Assembly: GCA_030447865.1 (NCBI GenBank)
Contig: JAUJOD010000003.1
Location: forward strand, 27,027-91,026
DNA length: 64,000 nt
Source of the DNA: Nocardioidaceae bacterium
GTDB lineage: Bacteria > Actinomycetota > Actinomycetes > Propionibacteriales > Nocardioidaceae
Reading direction: 5' to 3'
The notes under the pieces were generated by a model. That model ran no database searches. It saw only the letters and a program-made list of their open reading frames with translations, and was not told the DNA's origin. Made by a program: the position numbers and the translations under genes. Positions 34,212-42,987 of the stretch are shown piece after piece. Within the stretch, counting starts at the first letter, position 1. Each line of letters begins with the position of its first letter.

Positions 34212-35654
34212 ATGACACGCACCTTTCCGCTGTGGGTAGCCGGCAAGCCCGTCGACGGGCCCGAGTCGGTAGAGATCACGAGCCCGTACGACGGCCGCGT
34301 CGTCGCCGCGACCAGCTGGGCCTCTGCGGAGCACGTCGAGCAGACGGTGGCTGCAGCCGCTGACCTCCGGGAGGAAGCCGCTCGGCTCCCGATCCACGTC
34401 CGCGCTGACGCCCTTGCGCATGTCAGCGACGCGATCGCCGACCGCGCCGAGGAGTTCGCCCAGCTCATCACCGCCGAGAACGGCAAGCCGATTCTGTGGT
34501 CGCGCGTTGAGGTGAGCCGGGCGGTTTCGGTGTTCCGGCTGGCGGCTGAGGAGACCCGGCGCTGGTCCGGCGAGGCGCTGCGGCTCGACACCGACAAGGC
34601 AGCTGCCGGGCGGCTCGCCTACGTACGCCGAATGCCGAAGGGGGTAGTGCTGGCGATCTCGCCGTTCAACTTCCCACTCAACCTGGTGGCTCACAAGGTC
34701 GCGCCTGCATTGGCGGTGGGCGCTCCGGTCGTCGTGAAGCCGGCACCGAAGACGCCGCTGTCGGCCCTGCTGCTGGCCGAGCTGGTGGCGGAGACCGATC
34801 TGCCTGCGGGCATGCTCAGCGTGATCAACGTGCCCAACGACCGGGCCGCGGGTCTCGTCGCCGACGAAAGGATGCCGGTGGTGTCGTTCACCGGGTCGGG
34901 CCCGGTCGGCTGGCAGATCCGGCAGGCGGTGCCGCACAAACACGTCACGCTCGAGCTGGGCGGAAACGCGGCGGCCGTCGTATGCGGCGACTGGTCCAGC
35001 AAGTCCGACCTGGACTGGGTTGCAACCCGCATCGCGACGTTCTCGAACTACCAGGCCGGGCAGTCGTGCATCGGTGTGCAGCGGGTGTTCGTCGACGAGA
35101 GCGTCTACGACGCCTTCAAGTCCCGTCTCGTCACCGCCGTCGAGGGCCTCGTCACCGGTGACCCCGCCGACGACGAGACCCAGGTCGGGCCTGTCATCAA
35201 CGCCGACGCGGCTGACCGCATCGCGAGCTGGGTGAGGGAGGCGGTCGACTCCGGCGCTCAGTTGCTGACGGGCGGTGGTCGCGACGGTACGACTGTCGAG
35301 CCGACCGTCCTCGAGGGGGTGGCGTCGGACGCCAAGGTGTCGTGCGAGGAGGTGTTCGGGCCGGTCATGATGATCGAACCGGTGCCAGACGAGGCGACGG
35401 CGTTCGACAAGGTGAACGCATCGCCGTACGGACTGCAGGCCGGGGTATTCACCCACGACCTGCAGACGGCGTTCCGCGCGCACCGCGACCTGGAGGTCGG
35501 TGGGGTGATCATCGGGGACGTGCCGAGCTACCGGGCCGACCAGATGCCCTACGGCGGAGTCAAGCAGTCGGGCGTGGGCCGCGAGGGCGTGCGCTACGCC
35601 ATGCAGGACTACTCCTACGAGCGGGTCATGGTGCTGACGGGTCTCGACCTTTAG
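34212..35654 (+). CDS. aldehyde dehydrogenase family protein
   Basis: A 480-residue aldehyde dehydrogenase of a different subgroup from the one at 31454. The catalytic cysteine is in YQAGQSCIGVQRVFVD, the glutamate in VTLELGGNAAAVV, and the cofactor block is ISPFNFPLNLVAHKVAPALA. It resembles lactaldehyde/phosphonoacetaldehyde or semialdehyde dehydrogenase-type sequences. In context it may oxidise succinate or glutarate semialdehyde; this is inferred. A palindrome precedes it and another follows it, so it is probably a separate transcription unit. Confidence 0.87.
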   Translation: MTRTFPLWVAGKPVDGPESVEITSPYDGRVVAATSWASAEHVEQTVAAAADLREEAARLPIHVRADALAHVSDAIADRAEEFAQLITAENGKPILWSRVEVSRAVSVFRLAAEETRRWSGEALRLDTDKAAAGRLAYVRRMPKGVVLAISPFNFPLNLVAHKVAPALAVGAPVVVKPAPKTPLSALLLAELVAETDLPAGMLSVINVPNDRAAGLVADERMPVVSFTGSGPVGWQIRQAVPHKHVTLELGGNAAAVVCGDWSSKSDLDWVATRIATFSNYQAGQSCIGVQRVFVDESVYDAFKSRLVTAVEGLVTGDPADDETQVGPVINADAADRIASWVREAVDSGAQLLTGGGRDGTTVEPTVLEGVASDAKVSCEEVFGPVMMIEPVPDEATAFDKVNASPYGLQAGVFTHDLQTAFRAHRDLEVGGVIIGDVPSYRADQMPYGGVKQSGVGREGVRYAMQDYSYERVMVLTGLDL

Positions 35655-35684
35655 TCCACCGGCGCTCGTCGCCCTTCCTGCCAA

Positions 35685-35748
35685 AACCCTGACCGAAGTA
35701 CCGGCCAGACGCTCAAAACGACGGTCACGAGCGACTTCGGTCAGGGTT
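35685..35748. repeat. 15-bp inverted repeat upstream of dxr
   Basis: AACCCTGACCGAAGT (35685-35699) and ACTTCGGTCAGGGTT (35734-35748) are perfect inverted copies with a 34-nt spacer. It lies between the aldehyde dehydrogenase stop and dxr. It could be a terminator, an operator or an extragenic palindromic repeat. Confidence 0.85.
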
Positions 35749-35810
35749 CCCGTCGGCGCTGCTTCGGCAACCGCATGCCGCGTGCGCGAGAATCGACAGG
35801 TGAGAACCCA

Positions 35811-37037
35811 GTGAGCGCCCGCCGCGACGTCGTGGTCCTCGGATCCACGGGGTCAATCGGCACCCAAGCCCTTGACGTCATCCGCGCCAACCCGCACCTG
35901 TTCCGCGTCGTCGGGCTGGCGGCCGGCGGCGCGCAGCCGGAGCTGTTGGCGGCGCAGAGCCTCGAGTTCGGAGTCCCCGTGGTCGGGGTGGCGCGCGGCA
36001 CCGCCGCCGAAGACCTGCAGCTCGCCTTGTATGCCGCGGCTCAGCGGCACGGCTACTCCGCCGGCGACTTCGCGTTGCCCAGGGTGCTGGTCGGCCCCGA
36101 CGCCGCCGAGCAGATAGCCGAGCTGCCGTGCGACGTGGTCCTCAACGGTATGACGGGCGCCGTCGGCCTGCGTCCCACCCTCGCCGCATTGGCCGCCGGC
36201 TCGACGCTGGCCTTGGCCAACAAGGAGTCGCTGATCATCGGTGGCGACCTGGTGACCGATGCCGCCAAGCCGGGTCAGATCGTGCCGGTCGACTCCGAGC
36301 ACTCCGCGCTGGCCCAGTGCCTGCGCGGCGGCCGAAGCGAAGAGGTACGTCGACTCGTGATCACCGCCAGTGGTGGCCCGTTCCGCGGCCGCCGCCGCGC
36401 CGAGCTCACCGACGTCACGGCGCGCGAGGCGCTGGCCCACCCCACCTGGAACATGGGTCCGGTCGTCACCGCCAACTCATCGACACTGGTCAACAAGGGC
36501 CTGGAGGTCATCGAGGCGCACCTGCTGTTCGGCATCGACTACGACCGGATCGAGGTCGTCGTCCACCCACAGTCGATCGTGCACTCCATGGTGGAGTTCC
36601 ACGACGGGTCGACGTTGGCGCAGGCCTCGCCGCCCGACATGAAGCTGCCGATCAGCCTGGCCCTGCACTGGCCCGACCGGGTGGAAGGGGCCGCCCCACC
36701 GGTCGACTGGGCCGAGGCCCAGTCCTGGGACTTCGAGCCGGTGGACACCGAGGCGTTCCCCGGCCTGCCGCTGGCGATAGCGGCGGGAAGGCGCGGGGGG
36801 GTGGCACCGGCGATCTACAACGCAGCCAACGAGGTCTGCATCGAGGCGTTCCTCGCCGACCGGCTGCCCTACCTCGGCATCATCGACACGGTCTCTGCGG
36901 TGCTGACGCGCGACGACGTACCCTCTGTGGAGGGCGAACTCACCGTCGACGACGTGCTGGCCGCAGACCGATGGGCGCGGCAGCGGGCGGCTGAGCTGAT
37001 CGCCCCCACGACACCAGGAGAGGCACCACCGACATGA
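35811..37037 (+). CDS. dxr: 1-deoxy-D-xylulose 5-phosphate reductoisomerase
   Basis: Converts DXP to 2-C-methyl-D-erythritol 4-phosphate with NADPH, the second step of the MEP isoprenoid pathway. The NADPH motif is [17 protein letters not shown]; others are [36 protein letters not shown] and the methionine/glycine flap [24 protein letters not shown] at 35811 with AGGTGAG upstream gives 408 residues; an ATG at 35775 would add 12 residues. It overlaps rseP by 4 nt and lies two genes before ispG, another MEP enzyme. Confidence 0.95.
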   Translation: MSARRDVVVLGSTGSIGTQALDVIRANPHLFRVVGLAAGGAQPELLAAQSLEFGVPVVGVARGTAAEDLQLALYAAAQRHGYSAGDFALPRVLVGPDAAEQIAELPCDVVLNGMTGAVGLRPTLAALAAGSTLALANKESLIIGGDLVTDAAKPGQIVPVDSEHSALAQCLRGGRSEEVRRLVITASGGPFRGRRRAELTDVTAREALAHPTWNMGPVVTANSSTLVNKGLEVIEAHLLFGIDYDRIEVVVHPQSIVHSMVEFHDGSTLAQASPPDMKLPISLALHWPDRVEGAAPPVDWAEAQSWDFEPVDTEAFPGLPLAIAAGRRGGVAPAIYNAANEVCIEAFLADRLPYLGIIDTVSAVLTRDDVPSVEGELTVDDVLAADRWARQRAAELIAPTTPGEAPPT

Positions 37038-38353
37038 GCGCGCTGGTCTACACGCTCGGCGTTGTGCTGTTCCTGCTCGGCCTCTTGGCGTCGATCGCGC
37101 TGCATGAGGTCGGGCACATGGTGCCGGCCAAGAAGTTCGGCATCAAGGTCACGCAGTACTTCGTGGGGTTCGGCAAGACGCTGTGGTCGACGAAGCGGGG
37201 CGAGACAGAGTACGGCGTGAAGATGTTCCCGCTCGGCGGCTTCATCCGCATGGTCGGCATGCTGCCGCCGGCGAAACGTGACGCGGACGGCCGGGTCAAG
37301 GGGATCACGCACGGGTTCTTCGGCAAGCTGATCGCCGACGCGCGAGCGCTCGAACGCGAGTCCGCCAACGAGGTCGAGGAGTCCCGGCTGTTCTACCGCA
37401 AGCCGTGGTGGCAGAAGGTCATCGTGATGTCGGGCGGGCCGCTCACCAACGTCGTGCTCGCCGTATTGCTGCTCGGCGGCGTGTTCATGGGCATCGGGGC
37501 CAAGGAGCCGACGCTGGTGGTCAGCGATGTCTCCGACTGCGTCATCCCCGCACGTGAAGGCCTGCGTCCCTGCGTGGTGCCGCCGGCCGAGAACCCCGAC
37601 CCGGTGTCACCGGCCCGCGAAGCGGGATTCCGGGTGGGTGACCGCATCGTGTCGCTCAACGGCGAGAAGATGGACAGCTGGGACGAGTTCTCCGCAGGCA
37701 TCCGGGCCAGCGCCGGTGGCCGCATCGACGTCGTCGTCGACCGCGCTGGAAAACCTCTGACCCTGAGCACGAACACCATCGTGTCGGAGCGGTACGACCT
37801 CGATGACCCCGAGAAGTTCGTCGAGGTCGGCTTCCTGGGCGTCACTCCCGATGAGGTCCGCGACCGGAAGGGTCTGGGGTACGTCGCGTCGACGATGTGG
37901 GACTACACCAAGCGCACCGGTGTCGCGGTGCTCCAGATGCCCGAGCGCATGGTCGGGGTCTTCCAGGCTGCGCTACTCGTGGAGGAGCGTGACGACGAGA
38001 GTCCGATGAGCGTGGTTGGCGCGAGCCGCATCGCCGGAGAGGTGGCGTCTGAACAGCGGATCGACGTCGTCGACCGTTGGGCGATGCTGCTGCTGCTGCT
38101 CGGCATCGTCAACTTGTTCGTGGCGCTGTTCAACTTCCTTCCGTTGCTGCCGCTCGACGGTGGGCACATCGCCGGCGCCCTCTACGAGGCCGTCCGCCGC
38201 GGCCTCGCTCGCCTACGCGGCCGGCCTGACCCTGGCTACGCCGATGTCGCGCAGCTGCTGCCCGTCGCCTACGCCGCGGCGAGCGTGCTGATCGTGATGG
38301 GCGTGGTACTGATTTGGGCCGACATCGTCAACCCCATAACGCTGAGCGGGTGA
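37034..38353 (+). CDS. rseP: site-2 intramembrane metalloprotease (RseP/Rip1-like)
   Basis: A 439-residue M50 protease that cleaves anti-sigma factors and other membrane proteins inside the bilayer. The zinc site is H24, E25, H28 in ALHEVGHMV and the third ligand region is [16 protein letters not shown] domain lies between ([20 protein letters not shown]). Four membrane segments are predicted, two at each end. The dxr-rseP-ispG order is standard in actinobacteria. Confidence 0.94.
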   Translation: MSALVYTLGVVLFLLGLLASIALHEVGHMVPAKKFGIKVTQYFVGFGKTLWSTKRGETEYGVKMFPLGGFIRMVGMLPPAKRDADGRVKGITHGFFGKLIADARALERESANEVEESRLFYRKPWWQKVIVMSGGPLTNVVLAVLLLGGVFMGIGAKEPTLVVSDVSDCVIPAREGLRPCVVPPAENPDPVSPAREAGFRVGDRIVSLNGEKMDSWDEFSAGIRASAGGRIDVVVDRAGKPLTLSTNTIVSERYDLDDPEKFVEVGFLGVTPDEVRDRKGLGYVASTMWDYTKRTGVAVLQMPERMVGVFQAALLVEERDDESPMSVVGASRIAGEVASEQRIDVVDRWAMLLLLLGIVNLFVALFNFLPLLPLDGGHIAGALYEAVRRGLARLRGRPDPGYADVAQLLPVAYAAASVLIVMGVVLIWADIVNPITLSG

Positions 38354-38357
38354 GCGC

Positions 38358-39533
38358 ATGACCAGCATTGATCTCGGTATGCCGGCCGCGCCCCCTCCCG
38401 TGCTGGCGCCGCGGCGTACGACCCGACAGATCAGGGTCGGCAAGGTGCTCGTCGGCGGCGACGCGCCGATCTCCGTGCAGTCGATGACGACGACGCTCAC
38501 CGCCGACGTCAACGCGACCCTGCAGCAGATCGCCGAACTGACGGCCTCGGGGTGCGACATCGTGCGAGTGGCGTGCCCCAGCCAAGACGACGCCGAAGCG
38601 CTGCCGGCGATCGCGCAGCACTCGCAGATCCCTGTCATCGCCGACATCCACTTCCAGCCGAAGTACGTGTTCGCGGCGATCGACGCCGGCTGTGCGGCGG
38701 TCCGGGTGAACCCCGGCAACATCCGCAAGTTCGACGACCAGGTCAAGGAGATCGCCGCCGCGGCAAAGGACCGTGGCACCTCGATCCGGATCGGCGTCAA
38801 CGCGGGCTCGCTCGACCCCCGGCTGCTGCAGAAGTACGGCAAGGCGACCCCGGAGGCGCTGGTGGAGTCAGCTGTCTGGGAGGCGTCGCTGTTCGAGGAG
38901 CACGACTTCCACGACTTCAAGATCTCGGTCAAGCACAACGACCCGGTCGTCATGGTGCGCGCATACGAGCTGCTGTCGGAGGCGGGGGACTGGCCGCTGC
39001 ACCTGGGCGTCACCGAGGCCGGTCCCGCCTTCCAGGGCACGATCAAGTCAGCGGTTGCCTTCGGTGCGCTGCTGTCGCAGGGCATCGGCGACACGATCCG
39101 CGTCTCCCTGTCCGCGCCTCCGGTCGAAGAGGTCAAGGTCGGTCTGCAGATTCTCGAGTCGCTCAACCTGAGGCAGCGGCGGCTGGAGATCGTGTCCTGC
39201 CCGTCGTGCGGCCGGGCTCAGGTGGACGTCTACACGCTGGCCGACCAGGTCACCGCCGGGCTCGAAGGCATGGAGGTGCCGCTCCGGGTAGCCGTAATGG
39301 GCTGTGTGGTTAACGGTCCGGGCGAAGCCCGCGAGGCTGACCTTGGCGTTGCCTCGGGCAACGGGAAGGGCCAGATCTTCGTCAAGGGTCAGGTCATCAA
39401 GACCGTGCCCGAGTCGATGATCGTCGAGACCCTCATCGAGGAGGCCATGCGCATAGCTGACGAAATGGGAGCGCCCATCGACGACGCCGGTCAGTCCGTA
39501 GCTCCCGGCTCACCGGTCGTCACCGTCTCCTGA
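38358..39533 (+). CDS. ispG: 4-hydroxy-3-methylbut-2-enyl diphosphate synthase (IspG/GcpE)
   Basis: Iron-sulfur enzyme of the MEP pathway that reduces the cyclic diphosphate MEcPP to HMBPP. The TIM-barrel half shows [17 protein letters not shown] and [15 protein letters not shown]. The 4Fe-4S ligands are in [13 protein letters not shown] and [17 protein letters not shown]. The 391-residue length fits the short bacterial form. It starts 4 nt after the rseP stop. Confidence 0.97.
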   Translation: MTSIDLGMPAAPPPVLAPRRTTRQIRVGKVLVGGDAPISVQSMTTTLTADVNATLQQIAELTASGCDIVRVACPSQDDAEALPAIAQHSQIPVIADIHFQPKYVFAAIDAGCAAVRVNPGNIRKFDDQVKEIAAAAKDRGTSIRIGVNAGSLDPRLLQKYGKATPEALVESAVWEASLFEEHDFHDFKISVKHNDPVVMVRAYELLSEAGDWPLHLGVTEAGPAFQGTIKSAVAFGALLSQGIGDTIRVSLSAPPVEEVKVGLQILESLNLRQRRLEIVSCPSCGRAQVDVYTLADQVTAGLEGMEVPLRVAVMGCVVNGPGEAREADLGVASGNGKGQIFVKGQVIKTVPESMIVETLIEEAMRIADEMGAPIDDAGQSVAPGSPVVTVS

Positions 39534-39544
39534 CCTCTCCCCTT

Positions 39545-39609
39545 CCGCCGACACGTCAGCAACGGCCGAAGGCCGTCGGCGTGTCGGCAGCATATTGACG
39601 TCTCGGCGG
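39545..39609. repeat. compound palindrome after ispG (possible terminator)
   Basis: CCGCCGACACGTCA (39545-39558) pairs with TGACGTCTCGGCGG (39596-39609) with one mismatch. Inside is a perfect ACGGCC-GAA-GGCCGT stem (39562-39576). No U-tract follows. It separates the dxr-rseP-ispG unit from the CopG/VOC pair. Confidence 0.65.
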
Positions 39610-39641
39610 ATTGGGCGGCCCGCAGCGGAATGACTCGGACA

Positions 39642-39670
39642 TTGACGCTCGCTTGCTAGCATGCTATCTT
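39642..39670 (+). promoter_or_regulatory. promoter with embedded palindrome driving a leaderless CopG gene
   Basis: TTGACG (39642-39647) and TATCTT (39665-39670) are near-consensus -35 and -10 boxes with a 17-bp spacer. The perfect palindrome TAGCATGCTA (39657-39666) overlaps the spacer and -10 box. The ATG of the CopG gene is 7 nt after the -10, so the transcript should be leaderless. The palindrome is a likely operator for the CopG protein. Confidence 0.65.
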
Positions 39671-39677
39671 TTTAGCC

Positions 39678-39848
39678 ATGGGAGCAGCCGAGAAAGGACC
39701 GGGCAAGGCACAGTTCAACGTCTACCTGCCGGGCGACCTGGTCCGCCGTACAAAACACAAGGCCATCGACGAGAACACCAGCCTGTCGGCCCTCGTCGAG
39801 CGTGCCCTCACCGAGTACCTGAGCAGACATGGAGAGGCCAGAGGATGA
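39678..39848 (+). CDS. CopG/ribbon-helix-helix small DNA-binding protein
   Basis: A 56-residue ribbon-helix-helix protein. The beta strand is [20 protein letters not shown] and the two helices are [20 protein letters not shown], the standard RHH pattern. Such proteins dimerise and often repress their own promoter; the promoter here carries a palindrome over the -10 box. The stop overlaps the VOC gene start (ATGA). The partner is not a recognisable toxin, so this is not a classical toxin-antitoxin pair by sequence. Confidence 0.82.
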   Translation: MGAAEKGPGKAQFNVYLPGDLVRRTKHKAIDENTSLSALVERALTEYLSRHGEARG

Positions 39849-40612
39849 GCGCGATCGTGGTGCAACCGATTCGATTCACCGACGACGTCAAGGCAATGCA
39901 GGCGTTTCTCGAGTTGCTGGGGTTGCGGCCCCGCATCGAGGCGGAGGCGGGCGGCTGGGTCGACATGGTTTCCGGCGGCGGCATGGCCGCATTGCACTCG
40001 GCCGCGACCTCGGCGAAGGGAGCGGGGCCTGGGGAGACACATCTCAGCTTCGAGACGGACGACGTCGACACCCTGGCTGATCGGCTCAAGACGGCCGGCG
40101 TCGAGGCGGTCACTGTGTACGACGAGGCGTACGGTCGAGCGTTGGACTGCCGTGATCCCGTCGGTGACACCATCACCGTGAACGAGCAGTCAGAGGACCT
40201 CTACGGCTACCGCCGCCTTGATGACGAGGTCGAGCCGAGCGCGCTGCGAGTCTCACCGGTACGGTTCACCGACCCGCAGGGTCCCTACTGTGGTTTCTTG
40301 GAGGCTCTCGGTCTGGCAAGACGCGGTGGGTCTGACGAGCACTACGTGACGTACGCCGCCGCCGATGGCGAGCACGGCCTGGTGGGGCTGCACTACGTGT
40401 ACGCCGAAGATCTGCCAATCGTGGAGAAGGCCGGGGCTGCCACCGTTCAGCTGACCTTCGAGACCACCGAGGCGCTGACCGATGTGGCGCGACGCCTCGC
40501 CGAGAGCGGCTTCGAAGCTCCGATCACGCGGGAGGAGTTCGGCGCGTTCCTCACGGTGACCGACCCCGACGACCAACAGGTTCAGATACATCAGGTGCCG
40601 CCGGCACCCTGA
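39845..40612 (+). CDS. two-domain VOC (glyoxalase/bleomycin-resistance) protein
   Basis: A 255-residue protein of two vicinal-oxygen-chelate repeats: residues about 5-115 ([20 protein letters not shown] ... [10 protein letters not shown]) and about 130-250 ([20 protein letters not shown] ... [13 protein letters not shown]). Candidate metal ligands are H and E in [10 protein letters not shown] and in [10 protein letters not shown], the second lacking the histidine. The ATG at 39845 overlaps the CopG stop. The fold covers dioxygenases, lyases and drug-binding proteins, so the ligand is unknown. Confidence 0.87.
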   Translation: MSAIVVQPIRFTDDVKAMQAFLELLGLRPRIEAEAGGWVDMVSGGGMAALHSAATSAKGAGPGETHLSFETDDVDTLADRLKTAGVEAVTVYDEAYGRALDCRDPVGDTITVNEQSEDLYGYRRLDDEVEPSALRVSPVRFTDPQGPYCGFLEALGLARRGGSDEHYVTYAAADGEHGLVGLHYVYAEDLPIVEKAGAATVQLTFETTEALTDVARRLAESGFEAPITREEFGAFLTVTDPDDQQVQIHQVPPAP

Positions 40613-40632
40613 CGGCGTACGTTTACCGGCTC

Positions 40633-40697
40633 ATCGCGGTAGAGGGTTGAGGATGGAGTTATCCACCAGCCGTCTACCGCCGTATCGCGGTAGACGG
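40633..40697. repeat. palindrome with repeated ATCGCGGTAGA motif
   Basis: CCGTCTACCGC (40670-40680) and GCGGTAGACGG (40687-40697) form an 11-bp stem with a 6-nt loop. ATCGCGGTAGA of the 3' arm also occurs directly at 40633-40643. A TTATCCACC (DnaA-box-like, 8 of 9) lies between. It fills the 168-bp gap before the sugar dehydrogenase gene. Confidence 0.65.
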
Positions 40698-40780
40698 TCG
40701 CGGGTGCAGTCGGCGAGGGCCGGCAGTCGGATGGGTCGTCGCCGTGACAATCTCGGTTGAGGCAAGGTTTACTGTGCGTC

Positions 40781-42064
40781 ATGAATCGCCTTCGTAACGT
40801 GCCTTCGGCGCAGGTCGTAGCGTTAGCGGCAGCAACCCTGCTGGCGGCTTTGCTCCCTGCCACCGCTGCACCAGCCTCCCTCGGCTCGGTAACGTCCACG
40901 GCTCAGCAGCGCGGTGCTGCTGGCTCACCCCGTGCGCTCGTCCCCGGCGTTGAGTTGACGGCTGCATCTCGCCCGAGCGCCACTGCGCCGAACGCTGGCG
41001 CCACCGCTGCGGCTACCCCGGCCTTTAGGGCGCGCGTGGTGTCGCAGGGACTCGACATCCCCTGGGACGTCGCGGTTCTCCCGAGCGGCGCCTGGCTGAT
41101 CACCGAACGTGACCGGCAACGCATCCTGTTGCGTACCGCCCCGGGGCAACGGCGGGTGCTGGCCGACTCGCCGGCAGGCTTTTGGTCCTCGGGTGAGACC
41201 GGCATGATGTCGATAGTCGCCGACCCCCGAGTCGCCACGAACGACCGCTTCTACACCTGCACCGGCTTCTACGCAGGCGACCACCCCGAGGTGCGCGTCG
41301 TCGCCTGGCGGCTCAACGAAGCCCGCACCGACGCTCGTCGTATCGGGCCGCTGCTCACCGACATCGACATCACCGATGGCCGCCACGGGGGCTGCCGGCT
41401 GCGGTTCGACCCGACCGGTGCTTTGTACGTCGGCACCGGTGACGCCGCGGTCAGCACCCACCCGCAAGACCTGAAGAGCCTCAACGGCAAGGTGCTGCGC
41501 CTCAACCGCTTCACCGGAAAGCCGTGGCCGACGAACCCGTGGCCCAACGCCGAGAACCGCCACCGGCGCTACATCTACACCTACGGACACCGCAACGTGC
41601 AGGGGTTGGCGTTCCGCCCCGGCGACCGGATGTGGTCAGTAGAGCACGGCACCGAGCGTGACGACGAGGTGAACCGGCTCTTACCCGGAGCTAACTACGG
41701 GTGGGATCCGGGCCCCGGATACGACGAGTCGGTTCCGATGACCGACTTCAGTCTCCCCGGCCGCCAGCACGGTGCGCGCTGGAAGTCCGGCTATCCCACC
41801 ATCGCGACGTCCGGCGCAACCTGGGTGCGGGGCGCGCAGTGGGGCAGCTACCGCGGGACCCTCGCGGTGTGCGCCCTGAAAGCCTCCAAGCTGGTGTTCC
41901 TGCGGTTCGACGGCGGCCGGTTCGTGGGAGCCCGGGTGCCGGCCGTGACCAACGGAACCTACGGGCGCCTGCGCTCTGTCGTACAGACGAAGTCGGGGGC
42001 GCTGCTGGTCACCACGGCCAACGGCAGCGGCGCCGACAAGATCATCAAAGTCACGCCGCGCTAG
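40781..42064 (+). CDS. secreted PQQ-dependent sugar dehydrogenase-like protein
   Basis: A 427-residue six-bladed beta-propeller of the soluble glucose/sorbosone dehydrogenase family. The signal peptide spans about residues 1-33 (VVALAAATLLAALLPATAAP). Family motifs are GLDIPWDVAVLPSGAWLITE, RDRQRILLRT, GTGDAAVSTHPQDLKSLNGK and HRNVQGLAFRPGDRMWSVEH. Relatives oxidise aldoses outside the cell using PQQ; no PQQ synthesis genes are in the window. The ATG at 40781 gives a proper signal peptide. Confidence 0.87.
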   Translation: MNRLRNVPSAQVVALAAATLLAALLPATAAPASLGSVTSTAQQRGAAGSPRALVPGVELTAASRPSATAPNAGATAAATPAFRARVVSQGLDIPWDVAVLPSGAWLITERDRQRILLRTAPGQRRVLADSPAGFWSSGETGMMSIVADPRVATNDRFYTCTGFYAGDHPEVRVVAWRLNEARTDARRIGPLLTDIDITDGRHGGCRLRFDPTGALYVGTGDAAVSTHPQDLKSLNGKVLRLNRFTGKPWPTNPWPNAENRHRRYIYTYGHRNVQGLAFRPGDRMWSVEHGTERDDEVNRLLPGANYGWDPGPGYDESVPMTDFSLPGRQHGARWKSGYPTIATSGATWVRGAQWGSYRGTLAVCALKASKLVFLRFDGGRFVGARVPAVTNGTYGRLRSVVQTKSGALLVTTANGSGADKIIKVTPR

Positions 42065-42075
42065 CGGGCTCACAC

Positions 42076-42921
42076 TCAGAACAGGATGGTCGCGAATCGG
42101 CCGGTCTCGGTGAAGCCGACCCGGTCGTAGGCACGGCGAGCCGGTTCATTGTGCTCGTTGACGTAGAGCGACACCACCGGGGCGAAGTCCTTCAGCGCCG
42201 CCGCGCAGACCGCCGCCACGCCAGCAGCGGCCAACCCATGGCCGCGGTAGCGCGGGTTCACCCACACGCTTTGCAGCTGGCTGGCGTGCGGCGTGACCGC
42301 GCCCAGCTCGGCCTTGAACACCACCTCGTCGCCGCGGAGGTGCACGAAGGCATGGCCTCGGGAGATGAGTTGAGCAATCCGAGCCCGGTACGCCTCCGCC
42401 CCACCACCCGCCTCGGGGGAGACGCCCAGTTCCTCCGTGTACATCGCCACGCAGGCGGGATACAAGGCGTCGATGTCGCGGGCACGGGCTCGGCGTACGT
42501 CGGATGACGGCGGCACCCGTGGCGTCGATTGCAGCACTAGGAACGGTTGCCGCGGCCGGACCGACCGCGCCGGGCCCCACTCCTGTTCGAGCAGCCGCCA
42601 CAGGTCCATGACCTGCTGGTGCGGGCCCATGATCGAGCCGCACTTTCGGCCCTGGGCCAACGCCAGAGCCGCGAAGGCGGCGAGTGCGTCCGCGCTGGCC
42701 TCGACCGGCGACAGGTTCGCCGCGGCGTGACACAGCGCCGCGAGCCCCCGCTCGTCGCCGTACCCCCAGACCTCGCCACCGAGCCAGCGGGGTTCGAGCT
42801 GGGTCACCCGAACGCGGTGATCGACGAACACATGGGTGACGGGGTCTCGGGCGAGGAGGCGACGGACTTCGGGGAGGTCGGTCGGGCCGAGAACGCGCGC
42901 GCGTTGCTGCGTCGTCGCCAC
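42076..42921 (-). CDS. GNAT-family N-acetyltransferase with N-terminal DUF4081 domain
   Basis: A 281-residue two-domain protein. The N-terminal half (VTHVFVDHRVRVTQLEPRWL) is DUF4081-like; the C-terminal half is a GNAT domain with the acetyl-CoA loop VNPRYRGHGLAAAGVAAVCA and the ending NEPARRAYDRVGFTETGRFA. This architecture is common near ispG in actinobacteria. The substrate is unknown. It is divergent from the CapA lipoprotein gene with about 65 bp between. Confidence 0.88.
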   Translation of the reverse strand: MATTQQRARVLGPTDLPEVRRLLARDPVTHVFVDHRVRVTQLEPRWLGGEVWGYGDERGLAALCHAAANLSPVEASADALAAFAALALAQGRKCGSIMGPHQQVMDLWRLLEQEWGPARSVRPRQPFLVLQSTPRVPPSSDVRRARARDIDALYPACVAMYTEELGVSPEAGGGAEAYRARIAQLISRGHAFVHLRGDEVVFKAELGAVTPHASQLQSVWVNPRYRGHGLAAAGVAAVCAAALKDFAPVVSLYVNEHNEPARRAYDRVGFTETGRFATILF

Positions 42922-42987
42922 GCTGCCGTCACCTCCTGCGACCGGAGCCTACGCGCTCCGAGCGGCACCGGCTGTCATGCTGTGGGA

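Noticed and set aside
34134..35684. Open frame of 516 codons on the minus strand
   Set aside because: Antisense to the second aldehyde dehydrogenase; composition is Arg/His/Asp-rich without conserved blocks.
39678..40612. Classical toxin-antitoxin call for the CopG/VOC pair
   Set aside because: The second protein is a two-domain VOC protein with no toxin-family motif, so only the pairing is reported.
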